A stretch of 14,047 nt of DNA, from positions 1-14,047 of the forward strand of contig JAIRNU010000052.1 in assembly GCA_031257945.1 (NCBI GenBank). Direction: 5' to 3'. This stretch comes from Holosporales bacterium (GTDB taxonomy: Bacteria > Pseudomonadota > Alphaproteobacteria > BNTO01). Below are positions 5,735 to 13,954 of this stretch, piece after piece. Position 1 is the first letter of the stretch. The number at the start of each line of letters is the position of its first letter. The position numbers and the translations under genes are program-made. The notes beneath the pieces were generated by a model. The model was given only the letters and a program-made list of their open reading frames with translations, searched no databases and was not told the DNA's origin.

Positions 5735-6253
5735 GTGGGGTTACAAGAATTTTTAAATGCTATCGATAAACGCAGCGTAGTCTCAGTTTTTGTAGATGGT
5801 GCCTGTAGTGGGAATCCTGGCCCCGGTGGTTGGGGCGTCGTCGCCAAACAAGGGCAATTTCGATTCGAAATAAATGATGGAGAGCGTTATACGACGAATA
5901 ATAGGATGGAGCTTTTAGGCGCAATCAACGCGATCTTATCACTGGAAACGTGCGAAGTTCTCTCTATTACAACGGATAGCCAATATGTGAAAAATGGAAT
6001 AGAGTCGTGGCTTCCGAAATGGAAGAGTAGCAACTGGCAAACAACAAGTAAAACTCCGGTAAAGAATCAGGACCTATGGCAAACCTTGGATACAATCAGC
6101 CGAAACAAAAAGATCTCGTGGCATTGGGTTCGTGGGCATAGCGGAGTCGTAGAGAACGAAAGGGCGGATACTCTTGCTCGCCAGGCAATAATGAAGATGA
6201 TGATAACGCCTGGCGATACACCTCCGCAGAAACATTCGGCCTCCCTATTTTAG
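5735..6253 (+). CDS. rnhA: ribonuclease HI
   Basis: RNase HI cuts the RNA strand of RNA-DNA hybrids, removing primers and R-loops in the cytoplasm. The 172-residue product has all catalytic residues in canonical order: D21 in VFVDGACSGNPGPGGWG, E59 in NNRMELLGAI, D81 in TTDSQYV, H135 in VRGHSG and D145 in ENERADTLAR. The basic handle region (LPKWKSSNWQTTSKTPVKNQD, about 93-113) is present. The start is GTG at 5735; the family motif begins only at residue 17, so a slightly later start cannot be excluded. The C-terminal tail after residue 150 is longer than in E. coli (155 residues total). The gene lies 270 bp upstream of dnaE, but the structured and repetitive gap argues against one operon. 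Confidence 0.96.
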   Translation: MGLQEFLNAIDKRSVVSVFVDGACSGNPGPGGWGVVAKQGQFRFEINDGERYTTNNRMELLGAINAILSLETCEVLSITTDSQYVKNGIESWLPKWKSSNWQTTSKTPVKNQDLWQTLDTISRNKKISWHWVRGHSGVVENERADTLARQAIMKMMITPGDTPPQKHSASLF

Positions 6254-6290
6254 GGATTTGGGGGGGACAAGTTTACGCATTGTTAGCGAA

Positions 6291-6378
6291 GCAGCGCCCC
6301 TGTAAGGCCGTTGCAGCCGTTAGTGCAACTGGCCTATTTAGAGGCGTGACTATGGTGGTCGCTCCTCTCAGGGCTTTG
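6291..6378 (+). other. candidate structured RNA (three-way junction) downstream of rnhA
   Basis: Three helices can be drawn by eye. The closing stem is GCCCCTG (6296-6302) with CAGGGC (6369-6374), with GCA/TGC able to extend it. Helix 2 is AGGCC plus GTTGCA (6305-6315) with TGCAAC plus TGGCCT (6324-6335), 11 pairs and one bulged T around an 8-nt loop. Helix 3 is AGAGGCGTGAC (6340-6350) with GTCGCTCCTCT (6358-6368), 10 of 11 paired counting one G-T. No T-run follows, so it is not a simple terminator. It could be a small RNA, a 3' processing element or a decayed palindromic repeat. Confidence 0.4.
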
Positions 6379-6387
6379 TGCAATCCC

Positions 6388-6473
6388 CAATTAATTACTT
6401 AACTTTTATCGGTGTACTTTGGAATAGCTAGCCTTTTGCCCATCCTTTTTTCTCATTTGATATGACCTGGACA
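6388..6473 (+). repeat. dispersed inverted repeat, copy A (upstream of dnaE)
   Basis: The 86 bases are the inverted counterpart of 13933-14022, with near-identity apart from a handful of substitutions and a few one- or two-base indels. Shared blocks include ATTACTTAACTTTTA, GTACTTTGGAA, AGCTAGCC, GCCCAT and CTCATTTGATATGA. Similarity stops sharply at both ends. Copy B overlaps the 3' end of a gene, so copy A holds a displaced, reversed version of those last codons. It ends 50 bases before the dnaE ATG and may contribute leader or promoter sequence. Confidence 0.75.
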
Positions 6474-6523
6474 TTATAAAATGTGCTATTTTCCGTTTAT
6501 GACGCGATCTTCGTTCAATAGCA

Positions 6524-9500
6524 ATGGTTACCACCCAATTTATACACCTTAGAGTGCATAGTGCTTATTCCCTCTCAAAAGGAGCAATTAAAGTCGCCGC
6601 AATACCTCAGTTATGCAAGAAATTTGATATGCCGGCCGTCGCTATTACTGATATCAACAATCTTTTTGGAGTTATGGATATCGCACAAAACCTAACCAGC
6701 AACGGCATTCAGCATATTGTCGGCTCGCAAGTTAGCCTGAAAATTGGCGAGAAATTTGGGAATCCTTTTCTTTCCCCGCTAATTCTTCTTGCTAAAAGTC
6801 ACGCTGGGTATAAGAACCTGATAAAATTATCAACAATTTCGTATCAAAATAAATCCCTTCCGCTCGAGGGGCCATGTTTGCAATTGGAGCACTTGCGTGA
6901 GCACAGCGACGGCATTATCTGCTTAACTGGCGGCGATTTGGGGCCGATCGGACAATTTTTATTGCAAAAGAAAAATGAGACGGCAGAGGGGCTCCTTATG
7001 GAACTACGGGATTGTTTTGCAGATAATTTGTACATAGAGATTATGCGGCACAATTTGCCCAATCAAAAAACACTAGAACCGCAATTCTTGGAGTTGGCGC
7101 TAAAACACGCGATTGCGATCGTTGCAACAAACGATGTGTATTTTGAAGACCGCAATATGCACGAAGCGCATGATGTACTGCTATGCATATCTAATGGCTG
7201 TTATTTGGGGGAGGAAAATCGCGAAAAATCCGCGTTGCACAAGTATTTTAAATCGCAAGAGGAGATGGCGTCGCTTTTTGCGGACTTGCCAGAGGCCTTG
7301 GAAAACACGGTAAATATTGCGAAGCGCTGTCATTTTATTCTAGAAGAAAATGCTTTGATTTTGCCGCCTTTTCAGGCGGAATCCGGACTGCCGGAAAAAG
7401 AAGAATTGCGGCGCCAAGCATATACTGGGTTGCGGAAGCGTTTGGATGAGCATGTGTTGCCTAAGGCTTCATTAGAACCCACGGAAAATCAGGAGGATAC
7501 TGAGAATACGGAACTAATAGAGAAGCGGTACACAGATAGGCTAGAAAACGAACTTGCCGTTATTGAAAGGATGGGGTTCCCGGGATATTTCTTAATTGTT
7601 GCTGATTTTATTAAGTATGCAAAGGCTAATGGAATCCCTGTGGGACCTGGAAGGGGGTCAGGAGCTGGATCCCTTGTCGCCTGGTCATTAACGATTACTG
7701 AGATTGATCCCATCCGTTTTTCCCTTATTTTCGAGCGATTCCTTAATCCAGAACGCGTGTCTATGCCAGATTTCGACGTGGACTTTTGCCAAGCACGTCG
7801 AAGTGAAGTGATTGAGTACGTTGTGCGGCGATATGGCATCGATAAGGTTGCGCAAATTATAACTTTTGGAAAGTTACAAGCCCGTGCTGTTATTCGTGAT
7901 GTTGGGCGGGTTTTGCAGATACCATATAGTCTGGTGGACAAGGTATGCCGCCTAATTCCTAATAACCCTACACACCCAGTTACTCTAAGCGAAGCGATCG
8001 AAGCAGACCCTGCGTTTAATGCAATGATGCATGAAGATAGTGCCATTGAAAAGCTTATAAATATAGGACTAAAGCTTGAGGGATTGTACCGCCATGCATC
8101 TGTACATGCTGCTGGGGTTGTTATTGGAGGGCAAGTAATTTCTGATGTTGTCCCATTGTATTACGATGGCGAGTCGCAGCTTGCAATTACTCAAATCAAC
8201 TTGAAATTCATCGAAAAGGCGGGGTTGCTAAAATTCGATTTCCTTGGGCTCAAAACGCTTTCCGTCATACAGGAGTGTGTTAATTTGCTGAAGAAGCAGG
8301 GGATTACAGTAAACATTAGCTCCATCCCGCTAAACGATGCTAAGACATTTAAACTCCTGTGCGACATAAATGTTTTTGGGGTTTTCCAAATAGAAAGTGC
8401 TGGAATGAGGGATGTCCTTAAAAAACTTCGCCCCGACCGGTTCGAAGATTTAATTGCCTTAGTGGCGCTTTATCGCCCCGGTCCAATGGACGATATCCCT
8501 AAGTACCTCGCAAGAAAACATGGCGAGGAGCCCGTTACATTCCCGCACCCTAGTTTGCAGCCTATCCTAGAGAAAACGTACGGCGTAATGGTATACCAAG
8601 AACAAGTCATGCAAATAGCGCAGGTTATGGGGGGGTACACCCTTGGCAGAGCAGATATTTTGCGCCGGGCAATGGGGAAAAAAGATAAAAAAGAAATGGA
8701 TAACCAATGCAAAATTTTTGTTGATGGGGCGACGCAAAACGGCATTAGCGCTGGGATTGCCTCCCATGTTTTCGACTTGATGGCAAAATTTGCATCATAT
8801 GGATTTAATAAATCGCACTCTGCTCCGTATGCCCTGATTTCCTACCAAACGGCATATTTAAAAGCGAATTACCCGCTGGAATTTTTGGCGGCAACGGCAT
8901 CATTTGAAAAGAACAGTGTCGATAAGCTAGTTGAATTGTTTCAGGACCTCAAGGAGAATGGATTTGAATTGTTGCCGCCTGATATTAACAAGTCCTTCGT
9001 TAATTTCGCTCCTGAGGATTCGGCTATGCGCTACGCTTTATCTGCCATTAGGAATGTTGGCGAGGGGGCCATGGAAATTTTGATCGCAGAACGGGAGAAA
9101 CATGGGCCTTTTTTGTCTATTGAGGACTTTGCGTCAAGAATGGACCCATCATCGATCAATAAAAGGCAATTGGAGAATTTGATAGCGTCTGGAGCATTTG
9201 ATTCTCTAAATAGCAATAGAAAGCAGCTTTTCAACTCGGTAGACACTATTTTGCGTTATGCCAATTTGTGCAAGCAAGAGAGAACTGCCTCCGCTCGGTC
9301 GCTTTTTGGGGAGTCGACAAGCACCAATAAAGAACTTTTGCGACTTGAGCAGGCGCCAGGAGAGTGGAACTTGCTTGATAAGACCAAGAAGGAATTAGAT
9401 GCTCTGGGGTTCTTTTTGAATGAGCACCCTTTAGCATTGTATAAGGATATCATCAGCAACCTAAACGTGCAAAACAGTTCTATGTTCGGTGAAATGGCAA

Positions 9501-9976
9501 CAGAAAACGGTACTGTAGCAAGGTTTGCGGCTATACTTTTAGCAAAGGAAGAGAAAACCTCGAAAGGCGGCTCTAAGTTCGCGTTTTTAACGCTTTCCGA
9601 TCCTTTCAGTATATTCGAAGTGCCGTTTTTTTCGGACAATTACGCAAAGATTCGCGATATTATCGCGCCTGGATTGCCTGTGTATATTGAGGCTATGCTT
9701 AAGCTATCCGATGACGGCTCTTATCGGATCACAGGCCTAGTCCTCGAGAAACTCGATGATAAAAATACAAGCAATAGCTTGGTTTTACATATTGCTCATG
9801 ATTGCGAGGTTTCCGCTTTACGGGCGGCCCTTGAGACGGCAGGAAACGGCACTTGTAGTATTGTTTTGCGAATAAAATTTGATGAATTTGTGGTGAAGGT
9901 TACACTTCCATGTTTATACAACATAAATCCTCAAACGAAAGCTGATATTCTTACCGTTCGTGGCGTTTGTTTATAA
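6524..9976 (+). CDS. dnaE: DNA polymerase III alpha subunit
   Basis: This is the replicative C-family polymerase of the holoenzyme. At 1,150 residues it is full length (E. coli 1,160). An N-terminal PHP domain (about 7-210) starts FIHLRVHSAYSLSKGA; expected metal ligands are degraded (K at the DG position, TDINNLFG for TDHGNLFG), so it is probably inactive, as in E. coli. The palm has GPGRGSGAGS (374-383), PDFDVDFC with D418 and D420, and the third aspartate D572 in LLKFDFLGLKTL. Fingers and tandem HhH region follow. SLFG (926-929) sits where the clamp-binding motif is expected, and an OB fold spans about 998-1085. Proofreading would come from a separate DnaQ. The ATG at 6524 is three residues before the conserved start of PHP; no Shine-Dalgarno sequence is evident. 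Confidence 0.98.
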   Translation: MVTTQFIHLRVHSAYSLSKGAIKVAAIPQLCKKFDMPAVAITDINNLFGVMDIAQNLTSNGIQHIVGSQVSLKIGEKFGNPFLSPLILLAKSHAGYKNLIKLSTISYQNKSLPLEGPCLQLEHLREHSDGIICLTGGDLGPIGQFLLQKKNETAEGLLMELRDCFADNLYIEIMRHNLPNQKTLEPQFLELALKHAIAIVATNDVYFEDRNMHEAHDVLLCISNGCYLGEENREKSALHKYFKSQEEMASLFADLPEALENTVNIAKRCHFILEENALILPPFQAESGLPEKEELRRQAYTGLRKRLDEHVLPKASLEPTENQEDTENTELIEKRYTDRLENELAVIERMGFPGYFLIVADFIKYAKANGIPVGPGRGSGAGSLVAWSLTITEIDPIRFSLIFERFLNPERVSMPDFDVDFCQARRSEVIEYVVRRYGIDKVAQIITFGKLQARAVIRDVGRVLQIPYSLVDKVCRLIPNNPTHPVTLSEAIEADPAFNAMMHEDSAIEKLINIGLKLEGLYRHASVHAAGVVIGGQVISDVVPLYYDGESQLAITQINLKFIEKAGLLKFDFLGLKTLSVIQECVNLLKKQGITVNISSIPLNDAKTFKLLCDINVFGVFQIESAGMRDVLKKLRPDRFEDLIALVALYRPGPMDDIPKYLARKHGEEPVTFPHPSLQPILEKTYGVMVYQEQVMQIAQVMGGYTLGRADILRRAMGKKDKKEMDNQCKIFVDGATQNGISAGIASHVFDLMAKFASYGFNKSHSAPYALISYQTAYLKANYPLEFLAATASFEKNSVDKLVELFQDLKENGFELLPPDINKSFVNFAPEDSAMRYALSAIRNVGEGAMEILIAEREKHGPFLSIEDFASRMDPSSINKRQLENLIASGAFDSLNSNRKQLFNSVDTILRYANLCKQERTASARSLFGESTSTNKELLRLEQAPGEWNLLDKTKKELDALGFFLNEHPLALYKDIISNLNVQNSSMFGEMATENGTVARFAAILLAKEEKTSKGGSKFAFLTLSDPFSIFEVPFFSDNYAKIRDIIAPGLPVYIEAMLKLSDDGSYRITGLVLEKLDDKNTSNSLVLHIAHDCEVSALRAALETAGNGTCSIVLRIKFDEFVVKVTLPCLYNINPQTKADILTVRGVCL

Positions 9977-10247
9977 GAGACTGGTGTATAGTGCGATGGA
10001 GCCCCCATCGGTATCCATGAACAGCCAAATACAACACTGCACATTTGGCGCTGCTGCTCTAGATGAGAGCCATTCTACAAGGCTACAAGGCCACCAGACA
10101 AGCAAATTCATTTACTGCAAACAAAAGAGGGCTACGCATACCCGTGCAGCCCGCGGTCGGTATCGTAAAATTGAGTGGTTTTTGTCAATGAAATTCTCGC
10201 TTCGTCGGCGCAAAAGAAAAGTTGTTTTTCCAGCAAGGTGTGATATA
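9977..10247 (+). other. gap after dnaE with two small hairpins, no gene seen
   Basis: About 300 bases separate dnaE from the next gene. A perfect 6-bp hairpin, CGATGG (9994-9999) with CCATCG (10005-10010), stands 17 bases after the dnaE stop but lacks a T-run. A second, GGGCT (10129-10133) with AGCCC (10148-10152), has an inner pairing region and no T-run either. A 115-codon frame covers much of this stretch but is basic, unpatterned and overlaps the dnaE end, so I do not call it a gene. Confidence 0.4.
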
Positions 10248-10253
10248 TATAAT
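10225..10253 (+). promoter_or_regulatory. candidate promoter for the membrane protein and birA
   Basis: A perfect TATAAT (10248-10253) lies in a TATATATAAT run 33 bases before the GTG start. Upstream, TTTTTC (10225-10230) gives a 17-base spacing, and the better-looking TTGTTT (10222-10227) a 20-base one. The -10 is strong and the -35 weak. No terminator lies between it and birA, so it would drive both genes. Confidence 0.42.
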
Positions 10254-10285
10254 GGTAGTTCTTTCTTGGTCAAACGTCTGTTGTC

Positions 10286-11683
10286 GTGTCATATTTCCGT
10301 TCTATAACAACCAAAGTTTGTTTAATTTCGTCCGTTATTGGCATGAATTGCCAGCCTCTTGCCGCGGGTGATGCCGCTGCTGCCGCTGCCGCTGCTGCTT
10401 GGAAGGCGGCCACTGGCGCGCAAGTTTTTAACGTTGCAGCAGTCGAAACGTTGGGACGTATGTCTGCCAGGTGTGAGCCAGCATCCGCATTGGGCATGGT
10501 CGCGGTCTCTCTTTTTTCTGCGTGGTGTATTGCGTTTTCGCACTACAACATGCTAGGGGCGTCAGCAAATTTTGATTCAAAGAGCATAACCGGTGGAGGA
10601 AGTCTTGCAGCTAGTTTATGGCCGGCGGGGCTTGTTAGCTTTCTGGCAATGTATATATTTAATCTCGGCGGTGCTTCAGCAGATAAGAAGAGCGCTTTTG
10701 CGAAGCTTGCTTCAGCCGTTACTTTTCTCACGCTTGATCGGACAATAAGCGGAAAGCCTGTTATCGGAGAAGGCGGCCTTTTTGCGTCTACTACAAGCAT
10801 TGCTATGTTGTTGATTCAGTATATCATCGGAAAGATGAGTACGCCGAACAGAAATGGCGGGCTAAGGGAGGTTGGCACTGCCCAAGTTGTCGGGCTTGCG
10901 GAAATGTTTTTTAACAATGCCTTGTGCCATAACGGGGTTTTTGATGATTGCGAAACCGCGATTAAGTTACCAAATAAGACGCCTCTATACGCTGTGGCAG
11001 CGTGTTTTGGTTTAGGAATGGTTCTGCCTGGTGTTGCTTTTATTTTTTCTGCTTGCAATAGATTTTTGGGCTTCATACAACAGATCGCTGGCTATATAAG
11101 GGCCGGTGTATTACATTTGTGGAGGGGGGCTGATGCGCCACCACAAGGAGACAATCAAGATGGCAATGCCGACGGAGGCCAAGCCGCCCAAGCTGTCCAA
11201 GCTGCTCATGGTAATGGCCGTGGAGAACAAGATCAACCCCGAAGCCAGGTCGAAGTGTCCGCTCAATTGGTCACTGCATTTGCTGTGCAGGAATTTTTCA
11301 AACTTTTGGCGATTTCTACCGGAGGTATGAAGATTTATTCAGATGTTCCTTATCCAGCTCTGGTTAGGGCAATAGCTATTCCGTCTGCGCTAAAATGTGT
11401 TCTTTACTCGTCGCTTACGACGCTACCTATCGTGGCAGAATGGGTTTTTCATGAACAACGGGCAGTATCTAAATGGATTGTGGGGACGTTGAATTTCACA
11501 GCATCAGCACTTCTTGAAGTCAACGAACTACACATGAGAATAATGAAAACGGTTAGTCGTGTTTGCAACGGTTATGGTTTTTCTCAATTGGGTCTCGAAT
11601 GTGTATTTGATGTGTTTAATGTAATAATACTATCAGCGACTAACGGAAACTTCGGATTTAATGGCGGCGATGGGTTCGTATAA
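10286..11683 (+). CDS. polytopic membrane protein of unknown function with a poly-alanine tract
   Basis: I do not recognise the family. The 465 residues begin at GTG (10286) with a signal-like segment (SITTKVCLISSVIGM, then CQPLAAG). Nine alanines at residues 30-38 are encoded by a pure GCC/GCT run (10373-10399). Likely membrane spans are near 66-89, 107-127, 166-184, 232-262, 325-345 and 362-388. Between the two membrane halves is a hydrophilic Gln/Gly/Asp-rich linker (about 281-322, GADAPPQGDNQDGN...). Eight or more cysteines occur in or near the predicted exported part, and the C-terminus is Gly/Asn-rich. The linker DNA (11125-11250) is more GC-rich than its surroundings. The stop overlaps the birA ATG (TAATG), so the two are translationally coupled. 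A role beside BirA cannot be deduced. Confidence 0.75.
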   Translation: MSYFRSITTKVCLISSVIGMNCQPLAAGDAAAAAAAAAWKAATGAQVFNVAAVETLGRMSARCEPASALGMVAVSLFSAWCIAFSHYNMLGASANFDSKSITGGGSLAASLWPAGLVSFLAMYIFNLGGASADKKSAFAKLASAVTFLTLDRTISGKPVIGEGGLFASTTSIAMLLIQYIIGKMSTPNRNGGLREVGTAQVVGLAEMFFNNALCHNGVFDDCETAIKLPNKTPLYAVAACFGLGMVLPGVAFIFSACNRFLGFIQQIAGYIRAGVLHLWRGADAPPQGDNQDGNADGGQAAQAVQAAHGNGRGEQDQPRSQVEVSAQLVTAFAVQEFFKLLAISTGGMKIYSDVPYPALVRAIAIPSALKCVLYSSLTTLPIVAEWVFHEQRAVSKWIVGTLNFTASALLEVNELHMRIMKTVSRVCNGYGFSQLGLECVFDVFNVIILSATNGNFGFNGGDGFV

Positions 11684-12435
11684 TGTTATTCAAAAATGAT
11701 TTTTTGTATGGCAATTATACGGCCGGTAGCAATTTTTGGAGTAATGAAAAGTGCGACAGTACTAATGCTGTCGCCAAAAGAATGATCCTCGACGGGGAGG
11801 CTTTGAACTGTTCAAGCCTGGTCGGGTCGATAATAACCAGTCGTGAGCAATATAGCGGGTACGGAACTAACGGGCGCTCTTGGCAATCCCCCGTCGGTAA
11901 TTTGTACGTTTCAATTATACTACCCATTGATATAGTTGATAGAACGCGCATAGGGCAACTTTCGCTAGCAACAAGCATTGCCGTTGCCAATTCCATAAAG
12001 TTTCGCTTTGGGGTAGAAAACGTAGCCGTTAAGTGGCCAAACGACATTCTGATTGGAACGGAAAAAGTTGCCGGGATTTTGATCGAAATCGAGAAAGAAT
12101 TCGCTGTAGTTGGGATTGGTGTAAACGTCGAAAACGCTCCGGAGACTGGGCAGCCAACAACGTGCCTAAGGACACATTGCCCTCGTGATATTGCGTTGGA
12201 TGATGTCCTTCCCGTTATTTTAAAAGAACTGGACTGCGCATATTGCCAATTGCTCAACCATAATTTCGAGGAAATAAAAGAGAATTGGACCGCCATGTGC
12301 CCCGATTTTAGGAATTACGTGAAAAGGGAGGGGGTTGCCGGTATTTTTGTCGCTATTGGAGAAAGTGGAGAAATGATTTTGAAAAGCAAAGACGGCCCGT
12401 CAGAGAAGTTAGAAAAAGTTTTTTCCAACGGATAA
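11683..12435 (+). CDS. birA: biotin-[acetyl-CoA-carboxylase] ligase, monofunctional
   Basis: BirA makes biotinyl-AMP and attaches biotin to the carrier lysine of biotin-dependent carboxylases. The 250 residues carry the catalytic core only: SGYGTNGRSW (58-67), the adenylate-binding glycine loop; GNLYVSIILP (72-81); KWPNDI (117-122); K128 in EKVAGILIEIE, matching the catalytic lysine of E. coli BirA; and VVGIGVNV (142-149). A small SH3-like C-terminal domain follows from about 210 (GVAGIFVAIGESGEMIL). There is no N-terminal winged helix, so it should not act as the biotin-operon repressor, as usual in alphaproteobacteria. Its ATG overlaps the stop of the upstream membrane protein gene. No terminator is visible after it. 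Confidence 0.95.
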   Translation: MLFKNDFLYGNYTAGSNFWSNEKCDSTNAVAKRMILDGEALNCSSLVGSIITSREQYSGYGTNGRSWQSPVGNLYVSIILPIDIVDRTRIGQLSLATSIAVANSIKFRFGVENVAVKWPNDILIGTEKVAGILIEIEKEFAVVGIGVNVENAPETGQPTTCLRTHCPRDIALDDVLPVILKELDCAYCQLLNHNFEEIKENWTAMCPDFRNYVKREGVAGIFVAIGESGEMILKSKDGPSEKLEKVFSNG

Positions 12436-12550
12436 CTCGCTCAGCACCCTACACATTACGCTATCCCTTGGAATGCGCGGTATTTACCGGTAGGAACAGA
12501 TACTTGAAACAAACATGGGGGAAGTTCTTGCATCTAGCGGTGAGCGCCCG

Positions 12551-12761
12551 CACCTTACTCCTGTACATTGCGCATCAACCATATCAATAATAATCCTCAG
12601 TAATTTATACTATAATTCAACAAAAATTATTTTTAAGTGATTATTTTTTTATTTAAAAGCCAAGATGGTAAAAATATAATTAAAAAAGATGCAGAAGAGT
12701 TTTGAAGATGGTAAAAATTAAGCTGGACAGGAGTGGTTACAAAACGTTCCGGGAATTACAG
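12551..12761. repeat. dispersed repeat, copy 2 (long version) with CTGTA-type ends
   Basis: The first 94 bases match 5413-5506 at 90 positions, same orientation. The rest is an AT-rich body containing a direct repeat of AGATGGTAAAAAT (two copies near 12663 and 12707), then the end CCGGGAATTACAG (12749-12761), identical to the tip of the MITE at 1324-1482. CTGTACATTGCG (12561-12572) is the imperfect inverted partner. No ORF is present. It fills about half of the 403-bp gap between birA and the next gene; before it (12436-12550) I see nothing but a short CGGTA/TACCG hairpin. Confidence 0.7.
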
Positions 12762-12838
12762 ATTATGCCGCTGTGAATTTGCACATTAGCAGCATTAGTG
12801 ATACGCTGAAAATAGAGTAATTTCACCCTTGTATATTC

Positions 12839-13954
12839 ATGACTAACAGCCACAAGACAACTAATGATGACGTTGCCAGCAAGAAGGCAACCCGTAATGA
12901 GAAGCCTTTTCGGCGCAGCACCACCAGTATGATCAAAAATTTGCGCTGTGACAAAGTGATCTTTTGCGCGATGTTGTTGCTTTCTTCACCATTTTCTTTA
13001 TGGGCGTCGGTCGTTGAGGTGTCCGAGGATCAAAATATTTATGACCATTCGAATGACCTCAAAAGACCGCCGTGTTCTCAAGACAGTACTGACAGGCTCA
13101 TGAACAGGTCCGTTCTTCCGGGGGCTTGCATGCACCCATTCTTCTTTAATATAGGGTCTGTAGACTTGAAAAGCACGATAGCACAATATCAGCAACGATA
13201 TTTCGAGCAAACAAATGGTCTCTTGGCAGAACTTATAAGCGCCCCAGGAGACATTGCCCTGCAAGAAGCAGAAGCCTTTGCAAATGAAGGAAGATCCTCG
13301 CTCCTCACAGCAGCTGCGGTTCGTTGGGCTGGGATGTGGATATTTGCAACTGTGTTAGGTGTTACCAGGCTGTTACAAGCTAATGGAAATTCGTGGCATA
13401 ATTTCACTGAAGTGTTTCACGAGCCAAATTTTGCACTGGTGGGGGGGTGGCCATTAGGGCCACCAGCGGACCAGTTGAGTATACTACCAGATCTGAAGGT
13501 GAACACCAGCCAGGGAACTCCAGAGAATAAAGAGAATAACCGGCCGAGTATCCGGCCGAGTGTGTTGACCAGGCTTCCGAAACCGTATTTTAGGCCTTTG
13601 GAGTATCGTGTGCAGCCGAGGGATCTTGTTGATTTTCAAGGGAATAGCTTTTTTCACTATTACTTCTGGATGGGCGCCACAGATAGTATTGACCAGTATT
13701 CATCTATATTGAACAAATTTAGCGATCGTGTACTAGCGCTCAATACTAGAGGCGACACTTTTACTAGCGTTGTGGCTCATGGATGCGTTATTGATGGTTT
13801 GCGCGTTCCTAACGCTGCTGGAGTGAGTGCAATACGCCTCCTAACAATGAGGCAACACCTTCAACAGATAAATACTTGGGAACCACCGGCTGGCTCCTCC
13901 CCTCAAGACGTAGCTAAGCAGTTTGCGAATAGTGTCCAGGTTCATATCAAATGA
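12839..13954 (+). CDS. exported hypothetical protein
   Basis: I do not recognise the family. The frame from ATG 12839 gives 371 residues. A basic N-terminus leads into a hydrophobic segment (CDKVIFCAMLLLSSPFSLWASVV split over 37-59) that looks like a signal peptide. An ATG at 12929 (MIKNLRCDKV) would give a signal of ordinary length and may be the true start; neither has a clear Shine-Dalgarno sequence. A second hydrophobic stretch (AAAVRWAGMWIFATVLGV, 158-175) could anchor it. A Pro/Asn/Arg-rich middle (222-245) contains a perfectly spaced 12-bp tandem duplication encoding RPSIRPSV. A Phe/Tyr-rich region (269-280) and four to six cysteines suggest a folded extracytoplasmic domain. The last codons and the stop lie in dispersed repeat copy B, so the C-terminus may be secondary. 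Confidence 0.7.
   Translation: MTNSHKTTNDDVASKKATRNEKPFRRSTTSMIKNLRCDKVIFCAMLLLSSPFSLWASVVEVSEDQNIYDHSNDLKRPPCSQDSTDRLMNRSVLPGACMHPFFFNIGSVDLKSTIAQYQQRYFEQTNGLLAELISAPGDIALQEAEAFANEGRSSLLTAAAVRWAGMWIFATVLGVTRLLQANGNSWHNFTEVFHEPNFALVGGWPLGPPADQLSILPDLKVNTSQGTPENKENNRPSIRPSVLTRLPKPYFRPLEYRVQPRDLVDFQGNSFFHYYFWMGATDSIDQYSSILNKFSDRVLALNTRGDTFTSVVAHGCVIDGLRVPNAAGVSAIRLLTMRQHLQQINTWEPPAGSSPQDVAKQFANSVQVHIK

Noticed and set aside
9960..10307. 115-codon plus-strand frame overlapping the end of dnaE
   Set aside because: Basic, unpatterned composition, no Shine-Dalgarno sequence, and overlap with both the dnaE end and the next gene's start. More likely a chance frame over an untranslated gap.
11106..11330. 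74-codon frame inside the membrane protein gene with an AAGGAG-like site before an internal ATG
   Set aside because: The GC-rich linker produces open alternate frames; the product has no recognisable pattern and the main frame continues cleanly.
13441..13447. Seven-G run in the exported protein gene as a phase-variation tract
   Set aside because: Runs of seven G also occur inside dnaE and after rnhA, so this length is ordinary here and too short to infer switching.
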